From Berberis thunbergii (taxonomy: Eukaryota; Streptophyta; Magnoliopsida; Ranunculales; Berberidaceae), in contig QNQO01000837.1 of NCBI GenBank assembly GCA_003290165.1, forward strand, positions 434,001 to 498,000: DNA of 64,000 nucleotides, read 5' to 3'. Shown here piece by piece: positions 43,502-54,772 of the stretch (position 1 is its first letter; every line of letters begins with the position of its first letter). Position numbers and translations under genes: made by a program. A model generated the notes under the pieces. It was not told the DNA's origin. It saw only the letters and a program-made list of their open reading frames with translations, and made no database searches.

Positions 43502-46500
43502 GTTTTGTGCATTCGTCGTCTTCCCTGTTGAGGGCTCTTTTCGATACAGGAGCATCTAGGTCTTTTATTTCTAGACAGTTGGTTGTTAGAGACAACCTTG
43601 AGGTGGTGCCTTTGCCGGAGCCCTTGTGCGTTGTGTCTCCCTTGGGCAGTTCGGTTTGGTTGTGGGAGTTGTGTCCCAGTTTCGAGTTTTCCTTGTTGGG
43701 GTACAGCTTTGTGTTTGATTTTATTGTCTTGGGTTTCGAGGGCTATCAATTGATTCTAGGGATGGATTGGTTGTCCAGTCATCCGGTGATCATTGATTGC
43801 TTGCATAGGTCGGTGATGTTAGCGCCACCTGATGCTTCGCCTCGTGTGTTGGCTTGTGAGCCCGGTTCGGTTTCGTTGATGTCGAGTTTTCTTAGCTCTC
43901 TTGAGATTCCTTGTCCCGACACCGGTTCTGTAGAGGTTGTGTGTGAGTTCCCTGATGTCTTTCAGGAGATTCCTGGTATCCCTCCACGTCGTGAGGTAGA
44001 GTTTCGGATTGACCTGGTTCCTGGTACTGCACCTATCTCTAAATCAGCGTACAGACTTGCACCTAAGCAATTAGAAGAGATGAAAGTACAGCTTGATGAG
44101 TTGCTTCGTAAGGGATTTATTCGTCCGAGCAATTCACCTTGGAGAGCTCCAGCAATATTTGTATCCAAGAAGGATGGATCATTGAGGATGTGCATAGATT
44201 ATCGAGATTTGAATAAAGTGACTATCAAGAATAAGTATCCATTGCCTCGGATTGATGATCTATTGGATCAGTTGAGGGGAGCCGTAGTGTTTTCACAGTT
44301 AGATTTGCAGTCTGGGTACCATCAGATGAGAGTTGAGGAACATTCTGTTCCAATTACAGCTTTTCGGACTCGTTATGGCCTGTATGAGTATCCAGTCATG
44401 CCATTTGGATTGACAAATGCACCAGCTTTCTTCATGGATTTGATGAATAGATTGTTCAGTCCGTACCTGGACAAGTTTGTGGTAATCTTCATTGATGATA
44501 TCTTAGTGTACTCGAGGAGTTTAGAGGAGCACAGAGAGCACCTTCGCATTGTTTTGCAGACACTTAGAGAAAATCAGTTGTACGCGAAGTTCAGTAAGTG
44601 TCACTTCTGGGAGCCTGAAGTTCGATTTCTTGGGCATGTCATTTCTAGTGGAGGTATTGCAGTGGACCCTGAGAAAGTCGAGGCAGTGAAGTCTTGGAGA
44701 CGACCTAGTAGTGTGACAGAGATTCGTAGTTTTCTGGGTTTGGCTGGTTATTACCGACGGTTTATCGAGAAATTTTCTTTGATTGCAGCACCACTCACTC
44801 AATTAACTAGGAAGAATGTTCCTTTTGTATGGTCAGAAAAGTGTGAAGAAGCTTTTATAACTTTGAAGCTTCGGTTGACTTCAGCACCAGTGTTGACTAT
44901 TCCGACACCTGGTAGCCGACTGGTGGTATTTACTGATGCTTGCGGTACAGGATTGGGTGGAGTGTTGATGCAAGGCAAGAAGGTCGTAGCCTATGCGTCT
45001 CGACAGTTGAAACCTCACGAGCGAAAATATCCGACACATGATTTAGAGTTGGCAGCCGTAGTCTTTGCTTTGAAAATCTGGAGACATTATCTGTATGGTG
45101 AGAGGTTTGAGTTGTTCACAGATCACAAGAGTTTGAAGTACTTATTCACTCAGAGGGAGTTGAATATGAGGCAACAACGATGGGTTGATTTCCTTAGCAG
45201 CTATGACTTCGAGATACAGTATCAGCCTGGTAGGGCCAATGTGGTTGCAGATGCCTTGAGTAGGCGACATGTAGTGATGGCAACCATGATGATTCAGGAG
45301 TACCGAACACTTGAGACATTAGCTTCATTTGCAGTTCAGCCTACTTTCAGTACAGAGGGCAGCATGATAGCGGGTTTAGCAGTTTATCCGTCGTTGGTCA
45401 GTAGAGTGGTGGAGAGACAGACATCTGATCCAGTGATTACGAGGCAGATAGCAGATTTAGTAGTGGATACATTGGATGAGTGCCCTACCGATTGGTCAGT
45501 GGGTTCAGATGGAGGGTTGCGGTTTCGTGGGCGACTTTGTGTTCCGTCTGATGAGGAGTTGCGAAGAGATATCTTACAGGAAGCTCATAGATCTCGTTTC
45601 ACCATTCATCCCGGTGGAACGAAGATGTATCAAGATTTGAGACGTTCTTTCTGGTGGCATGGAATGAAGAAAGACATTGGAGAGTTTGTGGCACGGTGTG
45701 CGACTTGTCAGCAGGTGAAAGCCGAGCATCAGAGACCGTCTGGGTTATTGCATCCATTGGATATCCCGACGTGGAAGTGGGAGTATATCACTATGGATTT
45801 CATCGATGGACTTCCACGGTCGAGGAAAGGTAATGAGTCGATATGGGTCATTGTTGATCGGTTGACGAAGTGTGCACATTTCATTCCTGTTAGTATGAAT
45901 CGGACGGCAGACAGTCTAGCGGTATTGTTCATTCGGGAGATAGTTCGCCTTCATGGGTCGCCTGTTTCGATTGTATCCGACAGAGATCCGCTTTTCACAG
46001 CCCACTTCTGGCAGAGCTTTCAGCAAGCTATGGGTACTAGATTGGACATGAGTACAGCTTATCATCCACAGACAGATGGCCAATCTGAGCGAGTGAATCA
46101 GGTAGTGGAAGACATGCTTAGAGCATGCATTTTAGACTTTGGGGGCAGTTGGGAAGATCACCTACCGTTATGTGAGTTTGCGTACAACAACAGCTACCAC
46201 GTAAGTATTGGCATGGCACCGTTTGAGGCACTCTACGGACGACCGTGTAGGTCCCCTGTTTGTTGGGCAGAGATTGGAGAGTCAGTTGTGATGGGGCCGG
46301 ATGTGATCAGAGAAACTACTGAGAAGATTGAGTTGATTAGAGCGCGGTTGTTGACAGCCCAGAGTAGACAGAAGAGTTACGCTGATAGGAGGCGTAAGGA
46401 GTTGGAGTTTGATGTTGGTGACAGGGTTTTTCTGAAGTTTCCCCGATGCGCGGAGTTGTTAGGTTTCGAAGTCGTGGGAAACCTGCACCGAGGTATGTAG

Positions 46501-46829
46501 GGCCATATGAGATTACTGAGAGGATCGGACCAGTGGCCTACAGATTGGCTTTGCCGCAGAGTATGTCAGGTATCCACGATGTGTTTCACGTATCCATGTT
46601 GCGGAAGTGTTTGGCAGATCCGTCACAGATTATAGAGCCTGCTGAAGTAGAGATTGCGGATGAGTTGACGTATCCAGTGAGGCCAGTAGCCATTGTTGAT
46701 GATGATGTGAAACAACTTCGTCGGAGGATAGTGAAGTTAGTGAAGGTTCAGTGGAGCCACCAAGCGGGTGACGTGACTTGGGAGCTGGAGGATCAGATGA
46801 GACAGAAATACCCCGAGCTTTTTGCCTAG
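43502..46829 (+). CDS. Chromovirus pol: protease, RT, RNase H, integrase, chromodomain
   Basis: The frame is open from the predicted splice acceptor. Protease has A-L-F-D-T-G-A-S (43532-43555). RT has [11 protein letters not shown] (44189) and the intact FIDDI catalytic box (44491). RNase H has [12 protein letters not shown] (44928) and [10 protein letters not shown] (45115). Integrase has the H-H-C-C zinc-binding region ending C-A-T-C-Q-Q (45700) and the catalytic core with [18 protein letters not shown] and a QSERVNQ segment. The C-terminus carries a chromodomain-like motif ([19 protein letters not shown], about 46737-46793). One base appears to be missing near 46437 in the integrase C-terminal region: the frame that ends at 46498-46500 is replaced by the one continuing to the stop at 46827-46829. 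All catalytic residues that I can check are present. Confidence 0.92.
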
Positions 46830-46890
46830 GTTTTCTTGTCGTGGCTTTTGTCCGATCTCGAGGACGAGATCTCTTTTTAGGTGTGTATGA

Positions 46891-46903
46891 TGTGAGAACT
46901 GTG

Positions 46904-46939
<36 letters not shown>

Positions 46940-49318
46940 TAGCCGGGGTGTACTTAGCAAAGGTGGTGGGGGCACATAGCCACCCACCCCTTTAAAACAG
47001 CTCGACCCCTCCCCCTCCCCCCTTTCTTCTTCTCTTTCTTTCTTTTCTTTTTTTCTGTTCGTTCCAGCGAGCGACGCATTTTCTCTCCTGCGGATTTTCG
47101 GCCATTCTCGTGGATTTCGTCCCCAAGTTCACCTCCTCCTTCCCCTAGGTTCGTCCTCTCCCCTTTCCCCTATTTATTTCTCAATTGTTTTTTTCAAAAA
47201 AAAAAAAAAAAAAAAAAAAAAATCAGTTTTCTTTTGGATTGGGGTTTGATCGGTGTTCATAACTCCGATCAGCCGTGTTAGGGCCTTGGTGGCATCCTTG
47301 GGAGCCCTTAGAACCGACATGCAAGACTGTTTTGTGGTTGGCCAAAATTTTTTTTCAAAAAATCAGGGTGCATGTTTGTTTGGAGGGTTCCTCGGCGTGA
47401 AACCGGGCTTTGGGTGCGTGGGTGAGCCTCATTTTCGTGTCTTCGAGAGTCCTTAGACTCTTTTGCTTGTTGTTGTGCAGTTTGGTAGCGATCAGACCGG
47501 TGTAGGGAGGGTTTCGGCGCGTTTTCGCCAAACCTTGGGTTTCGGCGGGGTGGTTGCCGATTTCCTTTTGGCTGTAAGTTTTCATTTCAGTCACGCGTCG
47601 CTTGTACTTATTGATTTATTTCAGTTTTCGGCTAGTTTGCTCATTTTCGAGCCCGCCTTGCAGTTTTAGAATTTTCGTGGCCTTGCATTCGTGATTTTGC
47701 GTGTTTGGAGCTTCGACCGGTAGGAATTGGGTTTTGAAATCCATTCCGCCAGGTGAGTGGAACTATAATATTATTTTGATAAAATGATTACTTGAAATCC
47801 TGAAATGAATTTTTATATTATACCGTCAATTGTGTGGAATTGAATCCGAACCTGAAATTCGGAGTTTTCAGATATTTCGAGGATTGTGTTAGTTACGTGT
47901 GAATGAAATTGAATAGTAATTTTGGTGTGATTAGGCTTTGGTGTAATGACATGAGACTGGTATGCTTTGTTTTCTAGTTTGCATAGCCTATCATGTTTTA
48001 CCGTGGATTTTCGAGTCTTGAGCATGTATGATAAGCGACTCGAATAAATTTATTGTGGTGATTTGGGTCATGTTGGGACCCTGGCATAGTCGTGGTTTTA
48101 TAAAATTGCCGAATTGTTTATGGTTTCACGTTTGTACATTTGGTTATGTACAGACTTGTCATTTGTGCAATATGGATAGTAGTATAAGTGTCTTTACCCC
48201 GCTATAATGCCTGTTTGCGATGCTTAGGAGCTTGCTCGCATCGAGAGTTGGATGGTGCTGGAGATGACTCGCACCTGACATTGTGGACGCTATTGCATGT
48301 GGCAAGCTTGCTGAGGTGCGGTGAGCTCCCGCACGGACTTGCCACTATAGAGTGCAGTAGGACGGGTCCCGGAGGACGTGCTTTGGAGATTACTCGCTTT
48401 TCCCTCCCAGCGCGCTTGATTTGGATTATGTTAGGTTGGCCGTGTTAGGCCAGTCGTTCGGGACGTTTGAGTTTGTATCCTGGCAGATGGCACCCCATTA
48501 GGATACAAACAAGCCCGAAGTGGTACTGGTGCACGTTGTGGATGTGTCTGGGTGAGACACATTCGTAGGGTATGCGGATACCTACGATATGAGACACTTA
48601 TACAGGATTTTACAGGATTTCTGATTTCAACTTCATTGCTATACCTAGGAGACTAGGAGGAATTATGAGATTGATTCATTTCCATTGCTTGATATTTACT
48701 ATGTTTAAATCATGTGAAATGACCGGCATATATTGAAAACTTGTAGTTATTGTTGAATCTGAAATATGTGTGTGGTTGCTTGAACTTAGAAACATTATCC
48801 TTAGAGACACGGTGTGATTTAGACTTTAGAACTGGTTGTTTATTTATTGTTGTCTGGCATGCATTTTCCTTGTTTATTATTCCGTTATTTGTATTTAGTT
48901 CGCTCGCACCAGCTAGCTTTGTGCTTTGCTGACCCCGCAAGGGGTGTGCTTCTATTGGAGTGCAGGCAATGTTGGAGTTCCTGCTGATCGTGGCGCGTAG
49001 GCCTCGATTTTTGTTGTAGGCGTGTTTTGAGCTTTTTGGTTGTGTCCGCCCTGTACGGGTATGTTTTGCTTTCTCTGTATTTCAGATTTACTATATTGTT
49101 AACTAGATGTTTGTATACTGTTTGGTCGCTATGACTCTGGCGGGGCGAAAAAATATATATTTATTTTGTTCAAAAATTTAGCGTAGTTTTATTTTCATTT
49201 GTTTATCGTATCAAGAATGTGTTATATTATGATGTTGTGGCCGGTTACGATCCGCCTGTGTAGGTGTTAGTTCACGCATCGGCACGCTGCGATTCCCGTG
49301 GCGGGTCGGGGCGTGACA
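46891..49318 (+). repeat. 3' LTR of the chromovirus
   Basis: This is nearly identical to 39620-42048. The differences noted are A-tract lengths, single-base indels (about 47738, 48174, 48218, 48400, 48540, 49101), a short AT-repeat indel near 49150, and one G/A substitution. It is followed by caatg. Confidence 0.95.
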
Positions 49319-49664
49319 CAATGCCAACCAAGTCTAGGTATTTCCAGATGATCACATGAGCCGGAAGCCTGAATCTGGAATGGAACATACCAGGATACAA
49401 AGAGATACCCATGTTTGGACGACAAGGACTATCGCCCTCTTTGGGGATAACGGTTTCCAGGTCGGCCGACAACGAATAACCATGACGGATGTTATTCAAA
49501 GTCACATGTGTTGCCCACTTAGAAGAAAAGAAAGCTTTACAAGCATCAAGAACATCGCCGCTCAAAACCCTGAAGCTAGACATGAATGCAAAGCAAATGC
49601 GAGAAATCAAGGAATCAACAACTGGAAATTGAATGGGTGCAAAAGAGAGTAAACCCGTACTCAA
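49319..49664 (-). pseudogene. Antisense ORF of the Tat element, N-terminal part
   Basis: The minus-strand frame has an ATG at 49583 (MSSFRVLSGDVLDACKAFF), followed by HVTLNNIRHGYSLSADLE and ..RFRLPAHVIIWKYLDLVG. It runs straight into the Tekay insertion. Deleting the insertion and one TSD makes this frame continue without a stop into the 39619 segment. The 330-nt part upstream of the insertion is undamaged. The frame is also open from 49664 to the ATG. Confidence 0.75.
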
Positions 49665-49670
49665 CTTCTC

Positions 49671-49680
49671 CTTTTATAGG
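49671..49680 (-). promoter_or_regulatory. TATA box for the Tat antisense ORF
   Basis: On the minus strand the sequence reads GTCCCTATAAAAGGAG, about 90 bp upstream of the ATG at 49583. The spacing is right for a start near 49645 and a short leader. Confidence 0.55.
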
Positions 49681-49913
49681 GACAAGCGGCGAAATGTCTG
49701 CTCTTTGGAGAACGTGCAAGATATGATAGTCGCACGAAATTTTAGAAATCACAATAAAATGAGCAGACGGAAGGAACATCGGAGAGACAGTAGCAACAAC
49801 AAATAGTAAGAGTATTAAATCTGTCGTAATGTTGAAATCGAAAACAAAAACGCCACACAGTTAATGGATACATGAACAGACACACTAACTAAGAGGGAGT
49901 AACTGATGATACA

Positions 49914-50560
49914 TCAAAATAGACCGACATTGAGGCCATACACGTGACAGATAAGTGATAACATCCATCACGAGGATCTGGCGTCCCATCTATTGGATCG
50001 GCTCGTAAAACCCAAGAAAGTTAAAGCCAACCATAGAGGTCCAAACAATGCCCACTATAAGAAGACATAATCAAAGCCCAAGTCCATGTCCGAATGAATC
50101 AAAGCCCAAATTCAGGCCTGGCACGAGTTCTCTCATAAAGAAGATGAACGTTGAACAAAAAAGAGTCGTGGAGGGGGATACGCCTCCACAGACGCATCTC
50201 CATAAAGAATGAGACTATTACGAGAAACATCTCATTCCGTTGAGCCTCACATGCTTAAGTCATGCAGAGAATTAACCACGACCATTATAAAAGGTAAAGG
50301 GAACATTCAACAAAGGTATGCAACTTTAATTGAGTCTTGTCTAGATTTATTTCCTTTTTCAAACAGTGTTATTGACTTAAGCATCAGAGTGCCTTCGGCT
50401 ACTAAAAAGGTGGTATTTGGCAGTCTAACATTTGTTTTGCATGTCAAATTCTCAGGAAGACGAAATTTGGATGCATCAATGGTGTTTGGAAGTCTAGTAT
50501 TGTCGTCCCAAGGCCATTGGTCATGCGGACTATTTATAGTGGTTGCATAGAACTCTAGCA
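49914..50560 (+). repeat. 3' LTR of the Tat-lineage element
   Basis: The start is placed at TGATACATCAAAATAG (about 49914) and the end is uncertain. It contains CCATTATAAAAGGTAAAGG (TATA at 50285-50294). The section 50112-50450 has an inverted partner at 32912-33237. Its orientation agrees with the Tat pol gene. Confidence 0.6.
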
Positions 50561-51137
50561 GCAACTACAACACGTGGGCAACAATGGCAAGGAGTTGCTC
50601 AAGCCAAGGAAATGTAAGTTTAGGAAGATATATGAACTTGCCCGTCGCTCTGTCAAGTACATTATAGGTCGTGACATAGGGACTACATAAGGTGGCATGG
50701 CCTTGGGAGACAAGTAGGTAATGGAGCATACCATTTCCAAGATGTAGGAAGTACTATGGGTTGGGTCCAATTTGAATGTAGGCACCGTGAAGACACGATG
50801 GGAATGTTCCCTCAATTGCAGGGCACTCAGTCGGGGAAGCTCTTCCTCAGGCGCAAAATTGTTACATAACACAAACTTTGGATTGACGTTGTGAATTGTT
50901 GATGAAGTTTCTTATTATGTTGTCGAGTGCATTAAACATGGTGTTTGATATGCTACAATGAAAAGTGCTCCTAATGAGTTTACTTTGGATGTTACAATTT
51001 TGATCAGAAGAAACATGGTCGAGGTGAGAGATGAAGAAGCTACCACATTCATAATTGTGTACTCTTTTTTTCTTCATCTAATTAACAGAAGATCAATGGA
51101 TCAACAATCAACATGGAGCAGGTGTTCGATACCCTCG
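50561..51137. other. No gene recognised
   Basis: Frames on both strands are short and interrupted and match no family that I know. It may be further decayed retroelement sequence. Confidence 0.4.
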
Positions 51138-52339
51138 TGTGGATGGACATGAGGGATAGAGAATAGGGAGAGGCCCGTGATGGTGAAGCTCAATAGGCAT
51201 GTGGATCCCAAGAAGGGTTGGGCGAGTTACCAAATGGAGATTATAGTCTCAAATCGCTTAGGTGGGGGAAGGGGATGTGCTATATACGTACGATGTTGGA
51301 TCTACAAAGTAGGGTTGGGCATTTCAGACCGAAACCCGGACCGAACCGGTCAAATCGGTTCCGGGCCGGGTTTTTTTTTGTGTAATTTTGATTTTCGATC
51401 CTACAGCCGACCCGAACCGAAATTTGTGGTTCGATCCTCGGTCCTCGGTCCTCTTCCATAAATCCACCGGTTAACCAGCCCGGCCCAAAAAAAAACTAAA
51501 AGTTTTTCCAATTTTTACATGTTAGACAAATCAAAAGTGTCATTTTCACCAATAAAACAAATAATTTATTTTAATTTAATGTCACTTTCACCAACAAGTA
51601 ATGTTTGGCTTCTCTCTCTTGCCTTCTTTTCATTTTCTCAAAAATAATACACCACATTTAATTCTCTCTAACTACACTCCTTACAACACTATTTGACAAC
51701 ACATTTAATAATGTTTGGTTTCGTCTGGGTTTTTTTTTTTTTTTTAATTCATTGAACTTGGACTTGTTCAATCATTAAGTCTCATTTGGATAGAAATTCA
51801 TGAACTTCGTTATTTTTTATGAAACAACAAAAAAAATTCATTAAAAACACACATATTTGTGAGTTTAGTTTTACATTTTATGTAATTTTTTTGCTTCATT
51901 AGATTTTCGATTTGGATTTACCGTGATTTTTTGTTTTTTGAACTTATTGGAAGACGAAGAAGAACGAGATCTCAGTCTCTCTTCTCCAGATTCACATCAA
52001 GCCCTCATCATTAATGGCAATACATCATCCTCCAAAATAGCTGATTTTGACAGAGGAGCATTTGAGCAGAAGGAAGAAAATACCAAAAAACTAGGCTGAC
52101 ATGGCCTTAGAGACCGAGACCGGCCCGACTCGACCCAAAATTCCAGTTATCGGGACCTCGGTTAACCGGTCTCACTCGGTCCGGTCTCGGTCCTCAAAAT
52201 TAAGGATTTCAAATCTTTGGTCCAGGCTTCGGTTTTAGGTTTTCGGGCAGCCCTACTACAAAGTACTACGCGTTTTAAAGTCGTGCGAGCCTTGGACCTA
52301 AAGCGAACAATATAATACTCTGTAAATCGGATCGTGACA
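51138..52339 (+). mobile_element. TRIM-like solo LTR carrying a nested hAT
   Basis: 51138-51309 and 52256-52339 together align with the LTR of the TRIM at 15962. Shared blocks include GGTTGGGCGAGTTAC, GATTATAGTCTCAAATCGC, CGCGTTTTAAAGTCGTG and AAAGCGAACAATAT, and the end is ATCGTGACA. The copy is well diverged and has no second LTR or PBS after it, so it is a solo LTR of a related element. The outer ends are approximate, and no target duplication was found. Confidence 0.68.
51310..52255. mobile_element. Non-autonomous hAT with perfect 8-bp TSD
   Basis: The 946-bp element begins TAGGGTTGGGCATTTC and ends CGGGCAGCCCTA. It is flanked by ctacaaag on both sides (51302-51309 and 52256-52263) with no mismatch. 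The subterminal regions are rich in GGACCGAACCGG-type words. The interior is AT-rich without coding potential. The intact TSD makes it younger than the solo LTR that it interrupts. Confidence 0.9.
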
Positions 52340-53756
52340 AGATGATACAGGGAGATAAGCCATCCCTTTGTGAACCTACTATCCATGCATGATGGGTCCA
52401 TTCCTAAAAATTGTAATGGCGCCATTGCCACACACAGTCCTTCAGCTTGTCATTTGAAACAAATATCAATATGATGATTGTCCACAAGTTAAGCCAATCA
52501 TTTTCTAAAAACGACATTCCTTTTGTTTTATAACGTTATGGATGTATTGCCCGTGCCTACCTTACTTCTAGTGATATTCAGACTAAATTACAACACAATT
52601 TGAAGAGTAGTTTAATTTCATTCAATGGAGATACCAAACACCCATGCTACTTATGTAATTAGCTTACAACCAAACCTAGTTCATTCCTTTAATCGAACAC
52701 TTCTTCAATCCCAGGCTTCTACTGATTATACACAATTATCCACCGCGTGTGCAACTCATTAGTCCTCACAAGACACTAAACTTAGAACTAGAATACTGGA
52801 TTGAAGCTGATAAATTCTCTCCAGAAGAAAGCCTAATTTTAGTACAAGTTACTTCCACATTTCAATTGATCCTGGCTATGGATTCGAAATATTGTAATAC
52901 AATTGACATTGAGCAAACTCTAATTCTAGAGAGCCAGGGCTACCAACTATTTTTTGTTAGGGTTGTAGTTCTTTATACTTCTACTCCTTCTATAATTGAT
53001 GTTTTTGATTGTGTTTTAAAGAAAATGAGAAAAATGTAAAAGAGCACAACCTTGACAAAAAAATGAATGATTACCCTGCCTGCTGCTAGTGATGTACTTG
53101 AGCAAATCCTAATCAAATGGCCAAGAAAGTCTATAGAACAGAGAAAAATGGGGAGCTAACATGTTTATTAAAAAGTATCATGACAACTATGATAACTTAG
53201 TTCTAAACTGATTATATACTCAAACAAATCAACCATCAATTATGCCATATATACCTAATGTTTGTTAACTAGTTTATGTCAATTTGTTAATTCAATCATC
53301 ATTTTATAACAAGGACCAAACACATTCATAAGTTTAGGGTCCCCACCCCCACCATGCCACCCAAGTCCACCTCTTTACACCCTTTATTTTCCTTCTTGTT
53401 CAATTCACTCAACTCAACATCCATTGATCCTGCATTTACATAATGTTTCATACTTTATATATGGTCTATTTTATTAAGATAACTACATTATATAACATCA
53501 ATTAACAACCACCTCAAACAAGCATTTCATTAACTTCCAACAATCAAGTCTTTTTTTGTTGGCACTTGCACTCTACCAACCTTCATTATGAACATCCTTA
53601 TTATACATTCCATTCATCACAAAAACCAAAGAGCCCTTCTTATTGTTGACGAAACGGGAGGATGGAGGGTTGCACCTCCTTCCCACGCCGTTTCCTTGAC
53701 AATAAGAAAAAGCGAAAACCAAAACAAAGTAATAAACCATAGATAGAGGAGCAAGC
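52340..53756. other. AT-rich intergenic DNA, nothing recognised
   Basis: There is no open frame with recognisable homology and no terminal repeats. The stretch 53330-53420 is C-rich only locally. Confidence 0.45.
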
Positions 53757-53852
53757 CTAGGGAGCAAGGGAGGGCCTCCCACTCTTTTTAATATGAGTAG
53801 TGATGCACATCTCGAGGAGGGTGGACAATGAAAGCCCTCCCTCGCTCCCTAG
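53757..53852. repeat. 96-bp hairpin-forming inverted repeat
   Basis: The arms are CTAGGGAGCAAGGGAGGGC (53757-53775) and GCCCTCCCTCGCTCCCTAG (53834-53852). They pair at 18 of 19 positions (one A-C mismatch) around a 58-nt loop. The loop has additional complementary GCCTCCCAC/GGAGGGTGG patches. It could be a small MITE or a hairpin RNA source. Confidence 0.6.
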
Positions 53853-53993
53853 AATCTGGGTAGATAGAGTAGATACACTAATAACTACCAAATAAGAGTT
53901 TACATGCAAAAAATGTATGTAAATAATCTGCACAAAATAACCCAAAAACTATTAGTTGTTAAATTATTGTATGATAAGAATGAATATAAATAA

Positions 53994-54175
53994 GAGTGAG
54001 GCTAGGAAACCATATTTTGTAAACATGTTTTGCAATCATGATGATGTGACATCCTTAGAAGAGTTTTTTACAATTTTGAGATACACATAAATCTTTGGAG
54101 ATTTCATCATTCTTTCCAAATCATGACACGCCATCCTGGTTGCAAAATATGTTTACAAAACATGATTTCCTACTC
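53994..54175. mobile_element. Mutator-type MITE with 9-bp TSD
   Basis: The 182-bp element is flanked by tataaataa on both sides (53985-53993 and 54176-54184), a perfect 9-bp duplication, as for MULEs. The left end GAG(TGAGGC)TAGGAAACCATATTTTG and the right end CAAAACATGATTTCCTACTC are inverted over about 40 bp, with one 6-bp insertion on the left. It has no coding capacity. Confidence 0.85.
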
Positions 54176-54644
54176 TATAAATAATCTCCACAAAATAATT
54201 GAAAAAACCCCAAAAACTAGTAAGCAAATTTTTCGCTATTTGATTGTATTATTTACTGACAGAAAATTAATTTTTCATAAAACTGTTTTTTTCACAGCTC
54301 ATGAGAATCCAAATCCAAACAAAAAACCTCTTAATCGAATTTACGAAAACGATTTCAATTTTCAAATCTATTTTAACATTCCTCATCATTTCACCACCCT
54401 AAAAAAAAAATAATAATAAATAAATAAAACACACCCAATGGGGCTCACAAGCTCCCACCCATGACCCATCCCCCCAAAAAGCTTCATCATCCCCTCTCCC
54501 GACTCCCTCTAATCCCTTCTTTTTCACTCCTCCCAATTACCACCACCACCACCACCTCCTTCACCACTGTCACTTCTTCTCTTCTTAGATCTACCATCAT
54601 CACGAAAAAACCCCAAACCAATAAAACCCCATCTTCCCCCTCTA

Positions 54645-54766
54645 AACCTATAAAAATCCAATCTTTTTCCTCTTAAACCTGTAAAAATCCAGTCTTTTTC
54701 CATACCCAGAAGCAAAAACCTATAATAAAAAATTCAATCTTTATCCATACCCAGAAGCAAAAAGCC
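54645..54766 (+). repeat. Tandem repeat in the TPR-gene 5' leader
   Basis: About three imperfect copies of a 30-45-bp unit AAACCTATAAAAATCCAATC.. occur. The last two share CCATACCCAGAAGCAAAAA (54700 and 54745). The AACCTATAAAAATCC words could act as TATA elements. The array ends seven bases before the ATG at 54773. Confidence 0.75.
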
Positions 54767-54772
54767 TAGGGA

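Larger units (their letters stand above)
39620..49318 (+). mobile_element. Nearly intact Ty3/gypsy chromovirus (Tekay/Del type), 9,699 bp
   Basis: The layout is 5' LTR 39620-42048, PBS 42054-42065, gag 42204-43365, a probable intron 43366-43501, pol 43502-46829, and 3' LTR 46891-49318. A perfect 5-bp TSD flanks it. Long LTRs (2.4 kb), two zinc knuckles in gag and a chromodomain-like C-terminus of integrase place it with the Tekay/Del chromoviruses. The LTRs are almost identical: I found one substitution (about 41694 vs 48967) and about eight 1-3 base indels, mostly in homopolymers. The insertion is therefore very recent. One frameshift near 46437 is the only coding lesion. It interrupts the older Tat element. 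A solo relative lies at 26649-29086. Confidence 0.95.

Noticed and set aside
50209..50550. 113-codon plus-strand frame
   Set aside because: It lies within the Tat LTR and overlaps its TATA region; it is not a gene.
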